Source: AC-37 sp036382905
Lineage (GTDB): Bacteria; Actinomycetota; Thermoleophilia; Solirubrobacterales; Thermoleophilaceae
Assembly (NCBI GenBank): GCA_036382905.1
Contig: DASVPL010000088.1
Location: forward strand, 1-38,709
Reading direction: 5' to 3'
DNA: 38,709 nt
Shown here piece by piece: positions 1-8,862 of this stretch. The notes below the pieces were generated by a model. The model had not been told where the DNA came from. It saw only the letters and a list, made by a program, of their open reading frames with translations, and searched no databases. A program made the position numbers and the translations under genes. Position 1 is the stretch's first letter, and each line of letters begins with the position of its first letter.

Positions 1-549
1 GCTCTCGGCGCTGCCGACGTCGGCGATCTTCTTCACCAGCGCGTAGCTCCCGAACGTGACCGCGAGGATCAGGGCGATCCACGGCGGCCGGCCGTAGTCG
101 AGCGTCAGGACCAGCACCGCCACGGCGCCCAGGATCAGCGCTGCCGCCTGCCACGGACGCAGCCGCTCGCGGAAGACGAGGATCCCGAACAGGACGCTGA
201 CCAGCGGGTTGATGAAGTAGCCGAGCGCCGCCTCGATCACGTGCTCGGAGTTGACCGCGTAGATGTAGACGCCCCAGTTGACCGCCACCAGCACCGCAGC
301 AAGTGCGATCAGCCCCGCGCGGCGGCGGTCGCGCAGCAGCGCGAGGAACGGCCTGAAGCCGGCGCCGAGCGCGAGGATCACGAGCACCGCCACGAGCGAC
401 CAGACGATGCGGTGGCCCACGATCTCGACCGGGTTCGCGGGCTCGAGCAGCGGGAAGTACAGCGGGAACAGACCCCAGAGCAGGTAGGCGCCGGTGCCGT
501 AGACGATCCCGCGCCTGTGCTCGGCCTCCCCGTGGTTCACCCGTTTCAC
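1..549 (-). CDS. rarD: RarD/EamA-family transporter, 3' end outside window
   Basis: Inner-membrane drug/metabolite transporter of the EamA superfamily, RarD branch; the transported substrate is not known. Reading from GTG at 549, 183 codons stay open to the window edge, so the C-terminal third is missing (family members are near 295 residues). The N-terminus reads RRGIVYGTGAYLLWGLFPLY, typical of RarD, followed by alternating hydrophobic helices and loops (VNWGVYIYAVNSEHVIEAAL, then GYFINPLVSVLFG, a conserved RarD stretch). A second in-frame GTG lies at 540, and I cannot decide between the two. The gene is divergent from the LURP-like gene, 45 bp away. The family assignment is firm; the exact start is not. 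Confidence 0.85.
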   Translation of the reverse strand, partial: MKRVNHGEAEHRRGIVYGTGAYLLWGLFPLYFPLLEPANPVEIVGHRIVWSLVAVLVILALGAGFRPFLALLRDRRRAGLIALAAVLVAVNWGVYIYAVNSEHVIEAALGYFINPLVSVLFGILVFRERLRPWQAAALILGAVAVLVLTLDYGRPPWIALILAVTFGSYALVKKIADVGSAES

Positions 550-580
550 TTAAGCAGCGGCGAACGCCCGGCGGGGCCGA

Positions 581-586
581 TAGCCT
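581..586 (+). promoter_or_regulatory. -10 box of the LURP-like gene, near-leaderless
   Basis: TAGCCT fits TANNNT and ends 8 nt before the ATG at 595, so transcription would start at or beside the start codon. No convincing -35 is visible. The same arrangement recurs at several other genes in the window. Confidence 0.4.
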
Positions 587-594
587 GAGACCGC

Positions 595-1266
595 ATGGAG
601 GCCACGCCCCCGATCCCGCCGCCGCCCCCGCCGCCGCCGACCACCGCGCTCGCGAACCCCGCGCTGCACGACCACTTCGTGCTGCGCCAGCGCTGGGCGC
701 CGTTCGTGAACCGCTACGAGTTCTCGGTGCCGGGCCACGAGGACGGGGCGCCCGAGCTGCCCGTGTGCTTCGTGCAGCAGAAGCGGTTCAAGTTCAAGGA
801 GGACATCCGCTTCTACTCGGACGCCTCGAAGACCGTCGAGCTGATGCGGATCAAGGCGCGCCAGCGGTTCGACCCGCGGGCCCGCTACGACATCACCGAT
901 CCGAACGGCTACAAGATCGGTGAGATCCAGAAGGTATTCGGCGAGAGCCTGCTGCGCTCGACGTTCCGGGTCTACGACGCGAACGGCGTCGAGACTGCGA
1001 AGGCGACCGAGAAGAGCATGGCGGTCGCCCTGATCCGCCGCTTCATCGGCTTCGTGCCGTGGGTGGGCTCGTTCGCCGATTGGCTGCCGATCCCATACCA
1101 CTTCGTGTTCCTGCGCGGCGACCACGTGCTCGCCACGAACTCGCGCCGCCTCTTCAAGATCCGCGACACCTACGACATCGACCTGACCGGCGACCCGCAG
1201 CGGACCCTGGACCGCCGGCTGGTGCTGGCGGCAGTCGTGGGGATGGACGCGCTGCAGGCTCGTTAG
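595..1266 (+). CDS. LURP-one-related / Tubby-like fold protein
   Basis: A 223-residue protein of the LURP-one-related family (Tubby C-terminal-like beta barrel), a fold that often binds phospholipid; its bacterial role is poorly known. After a Pro-rich start (a run of eight Pro within residues 8-15) come the usual alternating strands: VCFVQQKRFKFKEDIRFYSD, then LMRIKARQRFDPRARYDITD and GYKIGEIQKVFGESLLRSTF. No signal peptide is seen, so it is probably cytoplasmic or at the membrane face. The ATG at 595 is preceded by a -10-like box. The next gene begins 5 bp after its stop, suggesting co-transcription, although the two products look unrelated. Confidence 0.7.
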   Translation: MEATPPIPPPPPPPPTTALANPALHDHFVLRQRWAPFVNRYEFSVPGHEDGAPELPVCFVQQKRFKFKEDIRFYSDASKTVELMRIKARQRFDPRARYDITDPNGYKIGEIQKVFGESLLRSTFRVYDANGVETAKATEKSMAVALIRRFIGFVPWVGSFADWLPIPYHFVFLRGDHVLATNSRRLFKIRDTYDIDLTGDPQRTLDRRLVLAAVVGMDALQAR

Positions 1267-1271
1267 GGCGC

Positions 1272-2303
1272 ATGACGACCGCGGGGTCCCCGACGTCGAC
1301 GATCGAAGACGCCGTGGGGGAAGCCCTGCGCGCGGGCTTCGTCGCCGGCACCGCCCTCGGCCCCCTCGCGCCGCCGCTCCGCGAGGAGTACATCGTGTCC
1401 GGGCTGCTCACCAGTGGCGTGCCCACCCTCGACACGGAGCTGCGCCGCGTGCTGCGCCCGTTCGGCTTCGACCTGACAGTGGGCGGCGTGTTCTGCCATG
1501 GCACACCCAAGGTGCAGCTCAAAGGAGGCGGCAGCTGCGAGCTCGCCGACCTCTTGGTCGTAGTGCGCTACGAGAACGGCGGGTTCGTCGAGCGCAACGC
1601 CCTGCTCCTCCAAGCGAAGAAAGAGGGTGGTGCTCCGCCGAAGGGCAACCAGCTCCGCCTGTACGAGGATTGGCCGGAGTTCGTCTATTCGAGCGCCGCT
1701 GGACTCAAGGGCCTCAAGCGGAGCGTGCACCCGAAGGCCCCGGGCCCGGGGGCTCAGTTCGTCGAATTGGGGACTTGTCCGAGCTGCAAGAAGTGGGCGG
1801 CCGGCTGCCCCGTGGACGGGTGGGCTGCCGACTCGTGGCGACCGGGAACAGCGCGGCGTCCGTTCCTCAACGAGCTCAGTGACGTCATCCGCGGATGGAG
1901 CGGCCGCCGCTTCGAGTTGCCGCCGCGAGCGCGCACGCGTGGATGGGACCGGGTGATCGAGGATCTGCTGCGTGTGACCGCGGAACGCGCGTTCCGCGTG
2001 GCCAAGCGTGCCATGGGGTCCGCGGGCCGAGGTGATGTCGCCCACGACTACGCCCAGATTCTCCGTGAGGAGCGATGCTGGCCGGTTCAGCCTCGGCCGC
2101 TGGCGCTTTACCGCGACCTAGGTCTCAGCGAGGAGGCCGCGGACCCGTCTGCGTGGCTCAGCGAGGTCCGAGTCCCGCCGACCCTCCCGCCCGACGCGCT
2201 GGCGGGACCCGTGGACGACGATGACGGAGCGGTCTCACTGCTGCTGGTCGAGATCAGCCGCGGCAAGGACTCGAGGGCCGTCCTTTCGGACGAGTTCACA
2301 TAA
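1272..2303 (+). CDS. Orphan protein with PD-(D/E)XK nuclease-like signature
   Basis: A 343-residue protein of unknown family. Residues 56-116 carry an arrangement like the PD-(D/E)XK fold: Glu56 in a helix (TELRRVLRPF), Asp93 at the start of a hydrophobic strand (ELADLLVVV), and a Gln-x-Lys at 114-116 ending the next strand (ALLLQAKK). Residues 169-179 hold three Cys (CPSCKKWAAGC) that could bind metal. The start is the ATG at 1272, 5 bp after the preceding stop; a longer frame upstream overlaps the LURP-like gene. Codon choice looks less GC-extreme than the neighbours. Nuclease function is inference from motif spacing only. I see no methylase, helicase or other defence gene beside it. Confidence 0.5.
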   Translation: MTTAGSPTSTIEDAVGEALRAGFVAGTALGPLAPPLREEYIVSGLLTSGVPTLDTELRRVLRPFGFDLTVGGVFCHGTPKVQLKGGGSCELADLLVVVRYENGGFVERNALLLQAKKEGGAPPKGNQLRLYEDWPEFVYSSAAGLKGLKRSVHPKAPGPGAQFVELGTCPSCKKWAAGCPVDGWAADSWRPGTARRPFLNELSDVIRGWSGRRFELPPRARTRGWDRVIEDLLRVTAERAFRVAKRAMGSAGRGDVAHDYAQILREERCWPVQPRPLALYRDLGLSEEAADPSAWLSEVRVPPTLPPDALAGPVDDDDGAVSLLLVEISRGKDSRAVLSDEFT

Positions 2304-2368
2304 GATCCGTTATCGAGCATCGATTTGAGATTTTCCGGCCCAAGGCCGGAAGGCGCCAATTGGTGGGC

Positions 2369-2590
2369 TCACCCGCCCCCGACGCGGATCGCGACGTCGC
2401 CGATTGTGATCTCGTCGCCGGCGTGGAGCTGCCGGCCGCGGCGGGACTCCGGCTCGCCGTTCACATGCACGTGGCCCTCGGCCAGCAGCGCCTTGGCGTC
2501 GCCGCCGCCGCCGACTATGCCCGCGAGCTTCAGGAGCTGGCCGAGGCGGATCATGTCGCCTCGGATGGCGACCTCCTGGACGTCGGTCAT
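2369..2590 (-). CDS. S4 domain RNA-binding protein (YbcJ/YaaA-like)
   Basis: A 73-residue single S4 domain protein of the small YbcJ/YaaA-like class, expected to bind structured RNA. The core reads IRLGQLLKLAGIVGGGGDAK, then LLAEGHVHVNGEPESRRGRQ and LHAGDEITIGD, covering the helix-turn and the V-x-V-N-G strand typical of S4. I chose ATG 2590 because the domain starts at once and the codon overlaps the TGA of the upstream gene (ATGA), indicating translational coupling. An upstream in-frame extension to 2665 would lie inside that gene. It is convergent with the nuclease-like gene, with a 65-bp gap holding a short hairpin (2333-2351). Confidence 0.8.
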   Translation of the reverse strand: MTDVQEVAIRGDMIRLGQLLKLAGIVGGGGDAKALLAEGHVHVNGEPESRRGRQLHAGDEITIGDVAIRVGGG

Positions 2591-2796
2591 CCGCCGCCGT
2601 GGCAGCAGCCGCACGACGGCGCGTCCGGCGCGTCGCTCTCCGCGCGCAGGATCGCCGCCTGCCACTTGCCCGGAAGATCCTCGAGCTCCTGGGCCGCGAC
2701 CAGCGCCGCCGCCAGCTCGTCGCGGGCGGACGCGCTGATGCCGGCGAGCGGGTCGCGCCGCAGCGCTTCGCTCACGCGTTCCGCGAGGGGGCTCAC
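2587..2796 (-). CDS. Small hypothetical protein coupled to S4 protein
   Basis: A 69-residue protein starting with GTG at 2796 and sharing a 4-bp ATGA overlap with the downstream S4 gene. It is helical and acidic/Ala-rich (VSEALRRDPLAGISASARDE) and ends in a Cys/His cluster (SCGCCHGGG) that may bind metal. I do not recognise the family. The coupling to an RNA-binding protein suggests shared function, but that is inference. It is divergent from the arsR-like gene, with 35 bp between the starts. Confidence 0.55.
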   Translation of the reverse strand: MSPLAERVSEALRRDPLAGISASARDELAAALVAAQELEDLPGKWQAAILRAESDAPDAPSCGCCHGGG

Positions 2797-2818
2797 GGCA
2801 TCAGCGTACGCGGAGCCC

Positions 2819-2824
2819 TACACT
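2819..2824 (+). promoter_or_regulatory. -10 box of arsR operon, leaderless
   Basis: TACACT fits TANNNT and ends 7 nt before the GTG start at 2832, placing +1 at the start codon. Its last two bases lie inside the operator palindrome 2823-2840, so a bound repressor would block polymerase directly. Confidence 0.45.
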
Positions 2825-2840
2825 TAAGCGAGTGCTTAAG
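2823..2840. promoter_or_regulatory. ArsR-type operator palindrome
   Basis: A perfect inverted repeat CTTAAGC-GAGT-GCTTAAG (7-4-7) spanning the -10 box, the expected +1 and the GTG start of the arsR-like gene. AT-containing dyads of this shape are typical ArsR/SmtB operators. Position and symmetry argue for autoregulation; binding itself is inferred. Confidence 0.65.
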
Positions 2841-3170
2841 CAACGCGTCCCGCTGGATCTCACGTTCCAGGCGCTGGCCGATCCCACCCGCCGCGACATG
2901 GTCGAGCGCCTCAGCCGCGGCCCGGCATCCGTGAGCGAGCTGGCCGAGCCGCTCACCATGTCGCTGCCGGCGGTCGTGCAGCACCTCCAGGTGCTCGAGG
3001 CCGGCGGCCTGGTCCGGTCGGAGAAGGTGGGTCGCGTGCGCACCTGTCACATCGAACCGGACGCCCTCGGCACCGCGCAGCAGTGGATCGCCGACCGGCG
3101 GACGCACTGGGAACGGCGCCTCGACCGCCTCGGGGACGTTCTCGCCGACCAACCGAAGGGAGCGGAATGA
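2832..3170 (+). CDS. ArsR-family transcriptional repressor
   Basis: A 112-residue winged-helix repressor of the ArsR/SmtB superfamily, SdpR-like branch. The N-terminus FQALADPTRRDMVERLSRG is the family hallmark, followed by the helix-turn-helix VSELAEPLTMSLPAVVQHLQ and the wing LVRSEKVGRVRTCHIEP. No ELCVCDL metal-binding motif is present, so it is probably not a metal sensor; such regulators usually sit with SRPBCC genes, as here. The GTG start lies inside a perfect palindrome, implying autoregulation. Its TGA overlaps the next ATG by 4 bp, making the first gene of a three-gene operon. Confidence 0.9.
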   Translation: MLKQRVPLDLTFQALADPTRRDMVERLSRGPASVSELAEPLTMSLPAVVQHLQVLEAGGLVRSEKVGRVRTCHIEPDALGTAQQWIADRRTHWERRLDRLGDVLADQPKGAE

Positions 3171-3883
3171 ACATCGGAACCCGCGACGAATGGCTCGCCG
3201 CCCGCGTCGAGCTCCTCGAGCGCGAGAAGGAGGTGACCCGCCTGAGCGACGAGGTCGCCGAGCAGCGCCGCGCCCTGCCGTGGGTGCCGGTCGAGAAGGA
3301 GTACGTCTTCCACACCAACGACGGCCCGAAGACCCTCGCCGAGCTCTTCGACGGGCGCTCGCAGCTCCTCGTCTACCACTTCATGCTCGGCCCGAACACC
3401 CCCGACGGCTGCCCCGGCTGCTCGTTCGGAGCCGACCACTGGAGTGGTGCCGTCCCCCACCTCAACAACCACGACGTGACGTTCATTCTCGCCTCGCGCG
3501 CAGACCTGGCCACGATCAACGCCTACAGGGAGCGCATGGGCTGGACCATCCCGTGGGTCTCCTCCGGAGGGACCGACTTCAACCTCGACTTCAGCCTGTT
3601 CACCGAGGAGCAGCGTGCGTCAGGCACGGGGTTCAACTTCGGCACCCCCCACCGCGCCAAGCACCACTTCGACGACATGGAGGTCATGGCGCTGAGCACG
3701 TTCGTCCTAGCGGCCGGCCGCGTGCACCACACCTACACGACCATGGACCGCGGCACCGACGTGCTGATCACCACCTGGCAGTTCCTCGACCGCACGCCGC
3801 GTGGGCGGTTCCTCGTGCCGAGCGAGGCGGAGGCCGCCGGTGGCTGGCCCAAGCGCCACGACGAGTACGCGCAGACCACGTGA
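3167..3883 (+). CDS. DUF899 thioredoxin-like protein
   Basis: A 238-residue protein of the DUF899 family, a thioredoxin-fold group of unknown substrate, mostly found beside SRPBCC and ArsR genes. Residues 1-35 form a charged helix (WLAARVELLEREKEVTRLSD). The fold follows, with the family stretch LLVYHFMLGP and a CPGC redox-type motif at Cys82-Cys85. Later come TGFNFGTPHRAKHH and VHHTYTTMDRGTD, also typical of the family. It overlaps both neighbours by 4 bp (ATGA upstream, GTGA downstream), so all three operon products are probably made together. Redox activity is inferred from the fold and motif. Confidence 0.85.
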   Translation: MNIGTRDEWLAARVELLEREKEVTRLSDEVAEQRRALPWVPVEKEYVFHTNDGPKTLAELFDGRSQLLVYHFMLGPNTPDGCPGCSFGADHWSGAVPHLNNHDVTFILASRADLATINAYRERMGWTIPWVSSGGTDFNLDFSLFTEEQRASGTGFNFGTPHRAKHHFDDMEVMALSTFVLAAGRVHHTYTTMDRGTDVLITTWQFLDRTPRGRFLVPSEAEAAGGWPKRHDEYAQTT

Positions 3884-4323
3884 GCGTCGAGCACGCCACG
3901 TTCGTCCTCGAGCGCGACTACCCGGCGCCGCCGGCGCGGGTGTTCAACGCGTTCGCCGACCCGGAGCTCAAGCAGCGCTGGTTCGGGGCTCCCGGCTGGA
4001 AGTGGGAGATGGACTTTCGCGAGGGCGGCCGCGAACACACCAGCGGCGAATTCGAAGACGGAACCGCGATCACCTTCGATTCCGTCTACTACGACATCGT
4101 CCCGGACGAACGGATCGTCTATGCGTACGAGATGCACTCCGACGGCAGACGCATCTCCGTCTCGGTCGCTACGTTCGAGCTCGGGCCGCGCGGTGACGGC
4201 ACCCGCCTGAGGCTCACCGAGCAGGGGGCCTTCCTCGACGGCGCAGATACGCCCGGCACTCGCGAGGGTGGAACGGTGAGCCTCCTCGATGCCCTTGGCG
4301 AGGTGCTGGCTAGCGCTGCGTGA
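3880..4323 (+). CDS. SRPBCC/AHSA1-family protein
   Basis: A 147-residue START-like (SRPBCC, AHSA1 branch) protein with a hydrophobic ligand pocket; the ligand is unknown. It opens with the family signature FVLERDYPAPPARVFNAFAD followed by LKQRWFGAPGWK. The GTG start at 3880 overlaps the preceding TGA (GTGA), and longer reading in this frame is a shadow of the DUF899 gene. It is the last gene of the ArsR operon, and ArsR-SRPBCC pairing is a recurrent arrangement. Its 3' end overlaps the convergent VOC gene by 14 bp. Confidence 0.88.
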   Translation: MSVEHATFVLERDYPAPPARVFNAFADPELKQRWFGAPGWKWEMDFREGGREHTSGEFEDGTAITFDSVYYDIVPDERIVYAYEMHSDGRRISVSVATFELGPRGDGTRLRLTEQGAFLDGADTPGTREGGTVSLLDALGEVLASAA

Positions 4324-4639
4324 GCCCGAACGGCGTGCCCTCGCTGTCGCGGCACACGGCCCAGCTCTCGCCCGGATGGATCACCTCGCCGCCGAGCTCG
4401 GCGACCGACGCCAGCGCCGCGTCGAGGTCGTCGACCGCGAAGTACGGGAGGGCGAAGCGGTCCCCGGGCCCGCGGCCGCGCTCGTGGATCCCGAGCGCCG
4501 GACCGTCGCCGTGTGTCTGCCAGCCCGAGCCCTCGGCGGAATCGCGCGGGTCGAGCTCGAGGCTCAGGAGACCGCGCCAGAAGCTCAGCGCGCGCTCGGC
4601 GTCGTCGGCGGGGAACTCGATCAACTCCATGCCGCGCAC
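4310..4639 (-). CDS. VOC (glyoxalase-fold) family protein
   Basis: A 109-residue single-module vicinal-oxygen-chelate protein. It shows the MELIEFPADDAERALSFWRG opening, a central ALPYFAVDDLDAALASVAEL repeat half, and the WAVCRDSEGTPFGLTQR ending (the DPEGNxFGL element). Single-module VOC proteins of this size are often dimeric; the substrate cannot be told. Two ATGs (4639 and 4630) are possible. The domain begins right after the second. The gene begins 1 bp after the small gene 4641-4835, so it is probably the third gene of a typA operon. It is convergent with the SRPBCC gene. Confidence 0.8.
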   Translation of the reverse strand: MRGMELIEFPADDAERALSFWRGLLSLELDPRDSAEGSGWQTHGDGPALGIHERGRGPGDRFALPYFAVDDLDAALASVAELGGEVIHPGESWAVCRDSEGTPFGLTQR

Positions 4640-4640
4640 T

Positions 4641-4835
4641 CTACGCCCCGCCCTCGGCGCCCGGACCGAGCAGCAGCCGCGTGCCGTAGGACGGCTCGCC
4701 CTCCAGCACGTGGTGCGCGTTGACCGGTCGCAGCGTGTAGGTCTCGCCCGCGACGACGAGCGTTCGCCCCTCGTCGCGCACCTCCTCGACCACCGCCGGC
4801 TCGACCGTGCCGAAGCGCATCACCTGCACGGGCAT
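4641..4835 (-). CDS. Small hypothetical protein downstream of typA
   Basis: A 64-residue beta-rich protein (MPVQVMRFGTVEPAVVEEVR, then LVVAGETYTLRPVN) that I do not recognise. The start may be ATG 4835 or the in-frame GTG at 4841. The frame stays open upstream, but there it is a shadow of typA. It lies 50 bp after typA and 1 bp before the VOC gene on the same strand, which supports its being a real gene. Confidence 0.5.
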   Translation of the reverse strand: MPVQVMRFGTVEPAVVEEVRDEGRTLVVAGETYTLRPVNAHHVLEGEPSYGTRLLLGPGAEGGA

Positions 4836-4885
4836 GCCCACGTGCGGCGGCGGGCGCGACGGGCGGGTCAAGGCGAACCCCGCGC

Positions 4886-6712
<1,827 letters not shown>

Positions 6713-6741
6713 AACGGGGCCGCCCCAACATACGAGGGCGG

Positions 6742-6747
6742 TAGGGT
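6742..6747 (+). promoter_or_regulatory. -10 box of DoxX-like gene, near-leaderless
   Basis: TAGGGT fits TANNNT and ends 9 nt before ATG 6757. No -35 is apparent. Confidence 0.35.
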
Positions 6748-6756
6748 CCGCCCGGC

Positions 6757-7119
6757 ATGAGTCGCGCCGCCACGATCTTCGCCGGGCCGGTCATGACGCT
6801 CGCCGGCGTCATGCATTTCGTGAAGCCGCAGTGGTACGAGCGCATCATGCCGCCGTACCTGCCGGCGCACCGCGAGCTCGTCTACGCGAGCGGCGTGGCC
6901 GAGATCGCCGGGGCGCTCGGAACCATGCACCCCAGGACGCGGAGGCCCGCGGGCCTGTTCCTGGTCGCGACGCTCGCGGCGGTCTTCCCGGCCAACGTGC
7001 ACATGGCGATCAACCCGGATGAGTTCGAGGCCGTGCCGGGCGGCCAGGCCGCGCTCTACGCGCGGCTGCCCCTCCAGGCCCTGTTCGTGTGGTGGGTCTG
7101 GAGCGCGACGCAGCGCTAA
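6757..7119 (+). CDS. DoxX-family membrane protein
   Basis: A 120-residue protein with four predicted membrane helices, matching the DoxX/DoxD-like family: IFAGPVMTLAGVMHFVKPQW, then IMPPYLPAHRELVYASGVAE (the P-x-x-x-P-x-H-x-x-x-Y-x-S-G signature), then LFLVATLAAVFPANVHMAIN. Some family members act in redox or detoxification complexes; this one's role is unknown. It is divergent from typA with a 44-bp gap and followed 41 bp later by a secreted-protein gene. Confidence 0.82.
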   Translation: MSRAATIFAGPVMTLAGVMHFVKPQWYERIMPPYLPAHRELVYASGVAEIAGALGTMHPRTRRPAGLFLVATLAAVFPANVHMAINPDEFEAVPGGQAALYARLPLQALFVWWVWSATQR

Positions 7120-7160
7120 CTGACGCCGCAGCAAACCGCGCCTACCGTGGTTTCTCACCG

Positions 7161-8804
7161 ATGGTGAGCGCCCTCCGGAAGTCCCTGCTCGCCGCGTTCG
7201 TGGCCGCCTGCGCACTGCCCGCGGCGACACCCGCGGCCGAGCCCGCCAGCCGCTACAACGCCAACGGGCAGCTCCACGCGCTCGTGTGCGTGCCGCTGGC
7301 CCTCCCCGAGGCGGACCTGCGCTTCAGCGACGGCTCCCCCACGCTCTTCAAGGTCACCAACCAGCTCACCTACAACGACGGCCGCTGCCCGCCGAACACG
7401 GTGCGGCTGGACTACCACGAGACCTTCCCCACCTCGGCCGGGCCGCTCGTGTTCCACCGCGGCGGCAACGGCTACACGGACGAGCCGAACACCAAGTACG
7501 GGCAGATCCGGACGGCCGACCTAGCCACCCAGCCTGGCGAGCCGGTGCCCTCCGGCGGCGGCCGCGGCGCCCCGTGCGAGCGGCTCACCGCCGAGCCCGC
7601 GTACTCCGTCGACGTGCGCTCGATGCCCGAGGAGATGCACTACAAGCGTCCGCAGGACCTGCCGAACGGGTCGAACACGGGTTCCTCCTACGAGCACTAC
7701 GGAGACCCCGGCGCCGACCAGGGCGACCGCACCGACGTGCACTACACCTACCTGCTCTGGAGCTTCGTGAACGTGCGCGGCGGCGGCATCGTGCGCACGC
7801 TGCTCGCGCCGCGGCAGACCGTGCGCACCTGCGACGTCGAGCCGGTGACGATGGACTCCTGGGACCGCGACGGCAACGTGAACGGCAGCGTGACCGCGCG
7901 CTACGTGCAGGCGCTCTCCGGGACCTGCCGCGTGTACGGCTGGATGGTCTGGTCGCACCGCTACGCGCCCGACGGCCCGGTGCCGGTCACGCACGCGCAG
8001 CCGGCGCCCTCCGCGCCGGCCGACCCCGCCGCCGACCCGGCCTGCCCGGTAGCGGCCGGCGCCGCGCCTCCCACCGTCGCGACCGGCGACGCCGCGGGCC
8101 AGCCCGACGGCAGCGCCACCATCGGCGGCACCGCCCACCCGGAGGGCACGCCGACCTCGTACCGCTTCGAGTACGGCACCGGCCCGGAGCTCGGCCAGAG
8201 CACCGAGCCGCGCAACCTCTCGAACGCGATGCGCACGAACGCCGTGAGCGCGCAGCTCGCCGGCCTCGCGCTCGCGACGACCTACCACTACCGGATCGTC
8301 GCGACCGGCGAGCACGGCACGAGCGCGGGCGAGGTGCGCACGTTCAGGATGCCCGACCCGCCGCCGCCGCCACCGCCCCCGCCGCCTCCTCCTCCCCCAC
8401 CCCCGCCGCCGGAGCCGGTCGTCCTGAGCGGCCTCCAGGTGAGCCCGGCCGCGGTCAGGCGCTCGCGCAACCGGCTGGGGTCGAGCGCGAGCATTCGCTA
8501 CGCGCTCACGAAGCCGGCCACGGTCACGCTCACGTTCAGCCGCGCCACGACGGGCATGCTGGTCGGCACGACGTGCCGCACGGCCCCGCGTCGCGGGATC
8601 CCGCGCGGGCGCAGGCGCTGCACGCTGTGGAAGATCGCGCCGGGCGTCATGACCCAGCTCGCGCCCGCCGGGCCGGCCAAGCTTCGCTTCGGCGGCTGGG
8701 TCGGGCGGCGCCCCCTCGCCGCCGGCCGCTACCGGGTGACGGCGCAGCCGGCGGACGGCGGTCCGCCCGCCCTCGCGCGCGTCGCGGGCTTCCGCATCCG
8801 CTGA
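7161..8804 (+). CDS. Secreted protein with FN3-like domain and polyproline linker
   Basis: A 547-residue exported protein of unknown function. The order is: Sec signal peptide (residues 1-29, LRKSLLAAFVAACALPAATP); an N-terminal region to about 290 with no recognisable family; an FN3-like module at about 310-398 (SYRFEYGTGPELGQSTEPRN, LATTYHYRIVATGEHG); a run of 18 prolines (400-417); and a C-terminal beta domain (LSGLQVSPAAVRRSRNRLGS to GRYRVTAQPADGG). I associate that last module with cell-surface proteins of Solirubrobacterales. The ATG 7161 start is set by the signal peptide. It probably spans the wall through the proline linker. Confidence 0.7.
   Translation: MVSALRKSLLAAFVAACALPAATPAAEPASRYNANGQLHALVCVPLALPEADLRFSDGSPTLFKVTNQLTYNDGRCPPNTVRLDYHETFPTSAGPLVFHRGGNGYTDEPNTKYGQIRTADLATQPGEPVPSGGGRGAPCERLTAEPAYSVDVRSMPEEMHYKRPQDLPNGSNTGSSYEHYGDPGADQGDRTDVHYTYLLWSFVNVRGGGIVRTLLAPRQTVRTCDVEPVTMDSWDRDGNVNGSVTARYVQALSGTCRVYGWMVWSHRYAPDGPVPVTHAQPAPSAPADPAADPACPVAAGAAPPTVATGDAAGQPDGSATIGGTAHPEGTPTSYRFEYGTGPELGQSTEPRNLSNAMRTNAVSAQLAGLALATTYHYRIVATGEHGTSAGEVRTFRMPDPPPPPPPPPPPPPPPPPPEPVVLSGLQVSPAAVRRSRNRLGSSASIRYALTKPATVTLTFSRATTGMLVGTTCRTAPRRGIPRGRRRCTLWKIAPGVMTQLAPAGPAKLRFGGWVGRRPLAAGRYRVTAQPADGGPPALARVAGFRIR
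8358..8411 (+). repeat. Polyproline codon tract (18 Pro)
   Basis: Eighteen consecutive proline codons using CCG, CCA, CCC and CCT. The mixed codons suggest selection on the protein rather than simple recent slippage. It separates the FN3-like module from the C-terminal domain. Confidence 0.85.
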
Positions 8805-8862
8805 TCCAACCCGGGGAGCGCCCCTGGCACGTCTGCACGGGCTGCTTGAGTAGGCGCCGGAC

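Noticed and set aside
2333..2351. Hairpin TTCCGGCC-CAA-GGCCGGAA as an intrinsic terminator
   Set aside because: The dyad is perfect, but neither strand has a U-tract after it: the T-run precedes the stem on the plus strand. Kept only as a structure between convergent genes.
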